Assembly: GCA_004352715.1 (NCBI GenBank)
Contig: SCFE01000038.1
Location: forward strand, 1,436,666-1,500,665
Source: Hofstenia miamia
Lineage: Eukaryota > Xenacoelomorpha > Acoela
Direction: 5' to 3'
Length of the DNA stretch: 64,000 bases
Part shown: positions 58,581-64,000 of the stretch, piece by piece
Layout of the letters: the number at the start of each line of letters is the position of its first letter
Numbering within the stretch: the stretch's first letter is position 1
The notes under the pieces: generated by a model
Told to the model about the DNA's origin: nothing
Seen by the model: the letters and a program-made list of their open reading frames with translations, nothing else
Database searches by the model: none
Position numbers and translations under genes: made by a program

Positions 58581-59003
58581 ATTTCTCAATATATTGAACC
58601 CTCAAAAACATTTAAATTAATATGCATGGAAAATGGTATTTCGAAAATTTTAAGTATAATACTAATAATGATAATAATAATAAATTAGGTTTACGGTCAA
58701 AATGCTGGAATGCATTAGCCATAGTATGCAGATGGATAATGACATCCCTTTAACCAAACCAGGCCATGTATTACACGAAATTTAATTTAGTTAGCCCTCT
58801 AGTGGATGAATTTTGTAGTAGGAGTACAAAATATTTCTGAAATTTTATTGAAGCAATTTTAGCTCCAGCTCAATTTCTGATTTTAATCAAAGACTCGCAT
58901 GATCATAAAAAATCCTTGATAGATGATTTGAGGAGAACAATAAAGCTCTGAGAGAGAACAATATTTATTTACGTTGGATTTTTCTAGAGTCATCTCCGAA
59001 AAA

Positions 59004-59063
59004 ATTAATCGATTAAAATTATTTAATCGATTAAAAATTGATTAATCGATTAGTCGATTAATC
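59004..59063. repeat. Cluster of TTAATCGATTAA palindromes
   Basis: At least four overlapping ATTAATCGATTA-type words in 60 bp. They could be a transposon subterminal array or a homeodomain-site cluster; neither can be shown here. Confidence 0.6.
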
Positions 59064-59084
59064 GCTGCCAGCTCTGTTAAATAG

Positions 59085-59330
59085 CCAATTAACAAAGAGA
59101 AAGAGCCGTTAACAACGCAAAGCGTGATGAAATCAATCTTTGTGAAAATAATTGCTTTTCGTGGGCATTTAGCGATGGGCCCTTTGGGAAATATTGTCTA
59201 ATGAAGAATACTATATTCAAGACTCCGCGTTTGTATTTATGATTTTCAAAAAAAAATTGTTGTGTAAAGTCTCTTCTTAGCTTGCATACAGATGCAGGGG
59301 GGGGGTTATATTGTTAAAGATTGCATATTG
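59085..59330 (+). repeat. Dispersed repeat (inverted partner at 50480-50800)
   Basis: Shared anchors include TCAATCTTTGTGAAAATAAT, AGACTCCG and GCTTGCATACAGATGCAGGG; the partner has about 80 extra bases. A run of nine G follows here. Confidence 0.7.
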
Positions 59331-59765
59331 AATATCGAGGCATACAATTGATTAAATTACAGAAATATCTGAAAAGAATCACTCCATCATTTTTAAAGAT
59401 AGGATTTATACTTAAGACCAATAAACTAAGACATCTAGTCGGACTAAAGACAGAAACCGAAATTGAAAACATTTCCAAAGTAGTATATAAAGTTACTTGC
59501 AACTGTGTTGTTTAATACATTGGAAAGACATCAAGAAATTTGCAATCAAGAATTAAGGAACACAAAAATCAATCGACCATCTCCGATTTCCTAAAGAACT
59601 GTGATATGAAATTTACATATAAAATTTTATCCAAGGCAATTGATAATTTTCAACGAAGAATCATGCAATCAGTTTATATAGAATTAAGGAACCAAGTTTA
59701 AACAAAAAAGATGAATATAAATTTATCGAAGATATAAAATTTTTTAATTTGATGAATATTTTGTG
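59321..59765 (+). pseudogene. Penelope-like element: linker and GIY-YIG endonuclease
   Basis: The frame 59321-59515 (KRITPSFLKIGFILKTNK, VGLKTETEIENIS) leads into VVYKVTCNCVV, a stop, then YIGKTSRNLQSRIKEHKNQS and later QSVYIELRNQV. Cys-x-Cys before YIGKT, the Arg of SRI and the EH are the GIY-YIG signature of Penelope-like elements. The stop in the middle inactivates it. The RT part is missing upstream. Confidence 0.8.
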
Positions 59766-62400
59766 AATTTTATAGCGGGGACCTTTTCGACAATGGCAGT
59801 AGTATGCCGAAACATGCTAAATATACTCAAGAATTTTGTACAACATCAGATGTTGAATATACTGTAGAATCATTTTGTCTATGTGAACATTTTGCCCAAT
59901 AAAAAGTGACTTCAATTCTATGATACACAAATCTGTTCAGATTGTGTGTTTTATTTAGAATGCAAATTCTGAGTAACGTTGTAAAAATGTACTGTCGAAT
60001 TACCAGTGGCGGATTCAAAGATGGAATTGGATATGCATGCTCATCATCACAAAAAAACTGAATTTTCATCATTCTTTTCATTTTCTCGGAATCAGGAGCG
60101 GTGTTTTGCTTTAACTTCTACACCTAAAAGAAGAATTCATTTCACCAGGGAATAAATAATGTCAAAATTGAATTATTCAATTCTCATTTATAAAATGGAT
60201 AAAATGGACAAAAATTGTACAATGCAATATATATAATCTTCTACTTAAGCATGTTAGTCAATGCTTAGAAGCATTTTCATGCATCAGTTCGGTTTGAGAT
60301 AACTCTTCGTGTGATTAGATTTACACACGAAGCAACTAAAATGAAAGCAATAAAATTAAATTAATACATAAAAATGTTGTAAATTTTTCCTCAAAATTTA
60401 TATGAAAAAACCAATAATAATTCAGATCTCAACAAAATATATGGTTGAATAAAACCCAAATCCCCAGAATCTATCAAATATTTACATTACTGTAACGCAG
60501 CACAAAATTAGAGAAAGAGTTCGAAGCGATATAATAGTGCAGGCCCATTGAGTGCAATCGTTAAAAATAATTTCATTCCATGTATTAGGATAGCAGTCAG
60601 AATCAAATTCGTGTAATGTGAGTGCTCCAAATTTGTAGTGATATTGTTAAACTTGGTCATTATCATTCTGTATTTTGCCTTTACAAGAAATAGAATTAAC
60701 AACATTCTTGCAAGTAGATTTGTCAGCAGGCCAAGCTGATACGTACCGAGCATGAGTGCTGCATTTGACATATAATGAGCCCAAAACGAGTTTTGTTTAA
60801 ACATGGCTAATTTATTGTTATGTTTTTCCATCTTTAAGCTAATTACGACATCTTAGTACCCATAATTTGGACCATTAAACGAAATTTTTATTTTCAAAAT
60901 TCGCTAGATAGCGTCATAAAATATTGAATTGCTATGTAAAAAACAAAGGAAAATTTGGTATTTAGGGCTATAGCACTTTTAATATTGCAATTTGTTTGCG
61001 TTATGAAATAATTATGAGTAAATTACGCTTTGTTGCATGTATTCAGCCATTAAAATTCGAAATTGACCCAGTCAATGATTTGACAAATGAGTTTAAATTT
61101 AGTATAGTACTTTTCAAAAATTCGTTAGAATTTTCAAAAATTATTGCTTTGTAGAGGTGATTCCAATTTGATATTTCTATATTACGAAACGAATTATGAT
61201 TTTCGAACCTCTTCTGGTGAACTTGCATCTGTTTATTTGATTTAACTCTGTTTCGATCTTTTGACAAATGAGTTCAAAGTATGCCATACACCCGGAATTT
61301 TACATTGCTTTAGGACAGCCAGTACTTTGTCAATTCTTGTTCAACTCCTTAGCTCTTTCAGCATTCTTTAGAGCTCCTTTAGTTGTATATTACATTGTTA
61401 ATATTATATTTTTATTCATTTTTCACTTTATGATATCAACACTTTAGTTTATTACAACTTTCGAATTTCTGCTTAACAATTACAACTGATGCATTTCAGA
61501 ACACTATTACTCTGCGACTTTTGACGTTATGCACTAGGGTTATACAGTAAAATATGCGCGCTGACTAATTTCATGTGAAACTATTTTTTATTTTTTAAAC
61601 TTATCTATACTTGTTGCATAGTTTCAATTTTAGTACACTTTCGTAAAATTCTATCTATACTTGTTGCATAGTTTCAATTTTAGTACACTTTCGTAAAATT
61701 CGATTATTATAATAAATAGAGTAGACTAAATTTAGATACCTATAACTCCATGAGTTTTTATACTATCGACACAGTTTAAAAACCATTCGATGCGTGCTGA
61801 ATAGCTCTATGATAAACTGATTTTTTAATTTTGGAATTTCTTAATTTTCCCTATTTTTAGAGCGATAAACATAATTGATAAAAACATAACACTTTAATAG
61901 CTTTTCAATATTTGCTTTAAGTAAAGAAAGGATTAGAGCTTCCTCTGATATCTGAAATTATGTCATTGACCTGTCTAGAGCAAAGCAATTTTAACGTTGG
62001 AGTAGAATAAATACTGAAGGTTACTGTGAAGTCAATTTTGAAGCTGTAGTCATAAAAAATATACCATTCTCCTACACAACAATATCTCCATGTGGCAATG
62101 TTTGTCGATTTCCGATTTGATCAATGCTTTTATTGTGAACTACGAACAATGTATCAGTCGATTTTTACGAACTTAAAGTGCTTTTCAAAGACAATTCATT
62201 CAGTGCAGCTCTATTTCATAGAAATTTATTACGATTTGCTTTAAAAATCATTGAATCATTGCGCCACATCAATCAACTATCTTAATGCTGTACCTACGCT
62301 CGCTCAAACGATAAAATTGCATCCGTTTTGTTCAATTCATCGCGCAAAGATTTAGCTAGCAAAGCAAGCACTCCGCTCATTGCTTCACATTGAATTAATT
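59766..62400. other. Intergenic DNA with small repeats
   Basis: 60001 opens CAGTGGCGGATTCAAAGATG, like a hAT-type terminus. 60735-60785 resembles 2185-2235. A 107-codon minus frame at 60508-60831 has no motif and overlaps that repeat, so it is not called. Confidence 0.5.
61602..61701. repeat. Exact tandem duplication, 2 x 50 bp
   Basis: The unit starting TATCTATACTTGTTGCATAG occurs twice head to tail. Confidence 0.9.
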
Positions 62401-62407
62401 CCATTGT

Positions 62408-62434
62408 AAGGCTACGGTTAGACTACGTGATTGG
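62408..62434. mobile_element. Half end of the MITE family at 1332-1505
   Basis: AAGGCTACGGTTAGACTACG aligns with the terminal sequence at 1480-1505. The other end was not found nearby. Confidence 0.55.
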
Positions 62435-62506
62435 TACAAAGAAAAGTTACAAAACACGTCACATCACTTGTACGCATATGGTTCACTTAACTCAGAAGAA
62501 AATGCC

Positions 62507-62904
62507 TTAAATACCGCTTGAGGTATTAGTAACTATTGAACTAAAAACCTTCTTTGCATCTTTTTCAAGTATAACTGGAACATCAGTCTTTGTATCTGCA
62601 TTGTTTAGATATGGTAATTCAAAGTAAGAGTCTCTAATCTTATCAATGTTGAAACGCGTAAAATATATATTCATATCATGTACTAATTGAAACCTAATTT
62701 GTCTTTTTTGCTTCTTAGGTCTTGTATGTTGTCTAATTTCATTAAAAAGCTCCACATCAGACCTTGATAAGTTACGATATAATTGTGAGATCTAATAGCT
62801 ATTCTTTCAAAAGCAGATGTCGGTAGGTTAAGCCTAAACTTAATTTCTTTCAACATAACAACAGAACTCATCATGATGATTTGCCCATACACAAAGTTCT
62901 TCAT
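62507..62904 (-). pseudogene. Broken unidentified coding remnant
   Basis: Two overlapping minus frames (73 and 82 codons) have protein-like, charged composition: one with LKEIKFRLNLPTSAFERIAI, the other with RQIRFQLVHDMNIYFTRFNI. They follow an ORF1-like segment on the same strand and may be part of the same element. No domain is recognised. Confidence 0.3.
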
Positions 62905-63059
62905 ATTTCAAAACTAAACCATTTAAATTATGACTTAAAACAGAGGGAAAAGTGAATTTACTTTGGTCTATTCGTGCAGCTGGTGATGATTATAGTCAGG
63001 CATTTTTAATTAAATTATAGTCAATTTATTTAATTAACTTATGTCAATAGCTTTTTGTT

Positions 63060-63586
63060 TATAGAACAATTTTAAACCTCTGATTTTGAGTTCCAAATTG
63101 TCTAATCCTTTTTGAGATAACTCCCATCTCAGCTTTAAATTTTTTCTCTCTATTAAGTGATCTTTCATAGCTCAGCTTTAATAAAAATTTTGGTGTTCTT
63201 CAATTTATAAGCCGAGGTACGTATTTTGCGTGCGTCCCATACACTATCATTTTCACTAAAATTGATCTAGAACGATTAGCATTGAACTTATCTTTACGGT
63301 AGACATCCTCAATGATTTGACCACTGCAACCGATCTTATAGTCAAATACATCGTTGATCTAGTTGTAGTAAGATTGCAAGCGTACGTCATGATTGGGAGA
63401 TGTAGATTCATCAACCCCTTGGACAACGAACTTATATTCAATGTCGGATGATTTTCTTGAAGAATGTGAACTTTCCTCAGAAGTGATATGTTTTCGCGAA
63501 GTTTGAAGCTGCTGATTAACTAGTGCTATTGATGTTATCACTAATCTTCTTGAGCTTGAAGAAATCTTCAAATAAGTGCTCACCAA
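63060..63586 (-). pseudogene. LINE ORF1-like segment
   Basis: On minus, one frame from about 63355 reads INDVFDYKIGCSGQIIED, then NANRSRSILVKMIVYGTHAK, a stop, then RTPKFLLKLSYERSLNREKK and VISKRIRQFGTQNQRFKI. The RSILVK strand, a following LK-type loop and R-rich helix are the layout of ORF1-type chaperone domains of non-LTR elements and related FP-type proteins. A Ser-rich stretch precedes it in another frame. Assignment is by pattern only. Confidence 0.4.
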
Positions 63587-63864
63587 GTTGTTAAAATTTT
63601 CTTTGAAGTCAGAACAACTTTTACAAAACCGAGCTGATTATACCTTCTGCATCAATAGAATCCTTGCTTACTTTTCCAATACATATATAGAAATTGTTTG
63701 ATTGGACAAAGCACACATGTGAGCGAATCTTTTTCATATGTTTCTTGCGAACACTTTAAACAACCGACCGACTGGAACGACATCATGTTGTAATTATTGA
63801 ATTCAAATTCGAAATATTACCGTAAGAAAAAGTGAAAATGAATTGCAAATGAAATATATTAACA

Positions 63865-63892
63865 GTTAATATATATATATATATATATATAT
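63865..63892. repeat. TA microsatellite
   Basis: A pure TA run between A+T-rich DNA and the LINE 3' end that follows. Confidence 0.85.
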
Positions 63893-63893
63893 G

Positions 63894-64000
63894 TAGTGTA
63901 ATGTAATGTATCCACGCTTTACTTCCTGTACACAACACAAAGTGTCATGTAAAAAGGAAAGTTGGAAAATTTCATTAGAAACATTACTATAGGAACCGGG
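63894..64000 (-). mobile_element. LINE 3' UTR, continues beyond the window
   Basis: Reading on minus, CCGGTTCCTATAGTAATGTT through TTTTACATGACACT to ATTACATTACAC is the same 3' end as at 58374-58440. The coding part should lie to the right of the window. Confidence 0.65.

Noticed and set aside
60508-60831. 107-codon minus frame
   Set aside because: It overlaps a dispersed non-coding repeat and has no recognisable domain or paralogue.
1-64000. tRNA, rRNA or CRISPR features
   Set aside because: No tRNA-like A/B boxes in cloverleaf context, no rRNA stretches and no regularly spaced direct repeats were seen by eye; a covariance search was not possible.

Overview
The window looks like a repeat-saturated, A+T-rich genome of an invertebrate animal. 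Coding evidence is eukaryotic and metazoan in flavour: a split gene with GT/AG introns, an SLC16-type transporter, and a wide mix of animal transposons (Ty3/gypsy LTR elements, several non-LTR lineages, a Penelope-like element with a GIY-YIG domain, piggyBac, Tc1, an IS630/mariner relative, a Tnp2-like element and several MITEs). I cannot name the species; cnidarians, tunicates and molluscs would all fit. Several short N runs or single Ns are flanked on both sides by the same sequence, so parts of the apparent tandem duplication are likely scaffold or haplotype artefacts.

Layout. 1-4.9 kb: A+T-rich DNA with a 174-bp MITE and a decayed Tnp2-like transposase carrying a small inverted-repeat insertion. 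5.5-16.4 kb: a large inverted duplication. Each arm carries one copy of an unrecognised small secreted protein with six cysteines, in mirror orientation, next to non-LTR fragments; the spacer holds a broken LTR retroelement and a CR1-like fragment. 16.4-21.8 kb: non-coding DNA, MITEs, a PHD-type zinc-finger exon of transposon type (duplicated around a gap), and a degenerate 126-bp tandem repeat split by a solo LTR. 22-24.9 kb: two unknown small ORFs and a dead piggyBac. 25.9-40.1 kb: a nest of related Ty3/gypsy elements in both orientations, including LTR inside LTR and a fold-back head-to-head pair, plus solo LTRs with clean 4-bp target duplications. 40-42.7 kb: a dead mariner-type element.

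Host genes. The best supported are (1) an intronless SLC16/MFS transporter at 42.8-44.4 kb on the minus strand; (2) a three-exon sulfotransferase-fold gene at 52.5-56.6 kb on the plus strand, with an antisense LINE in its first intron; (3) the two six-cysteine secreted genes at 5.8-6.2 kb (plus) and 15.7-16.1 kb (minus). They show no sign of acting in one pathway. 57-64 kb is again transposon remnants: Tc1, LINE 3' ends, Penelope-like, MITE and an ORF1-like segment.

Most promising for novelty is the mirrored pair of six-cysteine secreted proteins with conserved upstream DNA. Next are the piggyBac remnant with an E/Q-rich insert and an adjacent unknown ORF, a cluster of CRE-like sites around a perfect palindrome at 48.4 kb, and the fold-back LTR structure at 34.2-36.5 kb. 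No tRNA, rRNA or CRISPR array was recognised.
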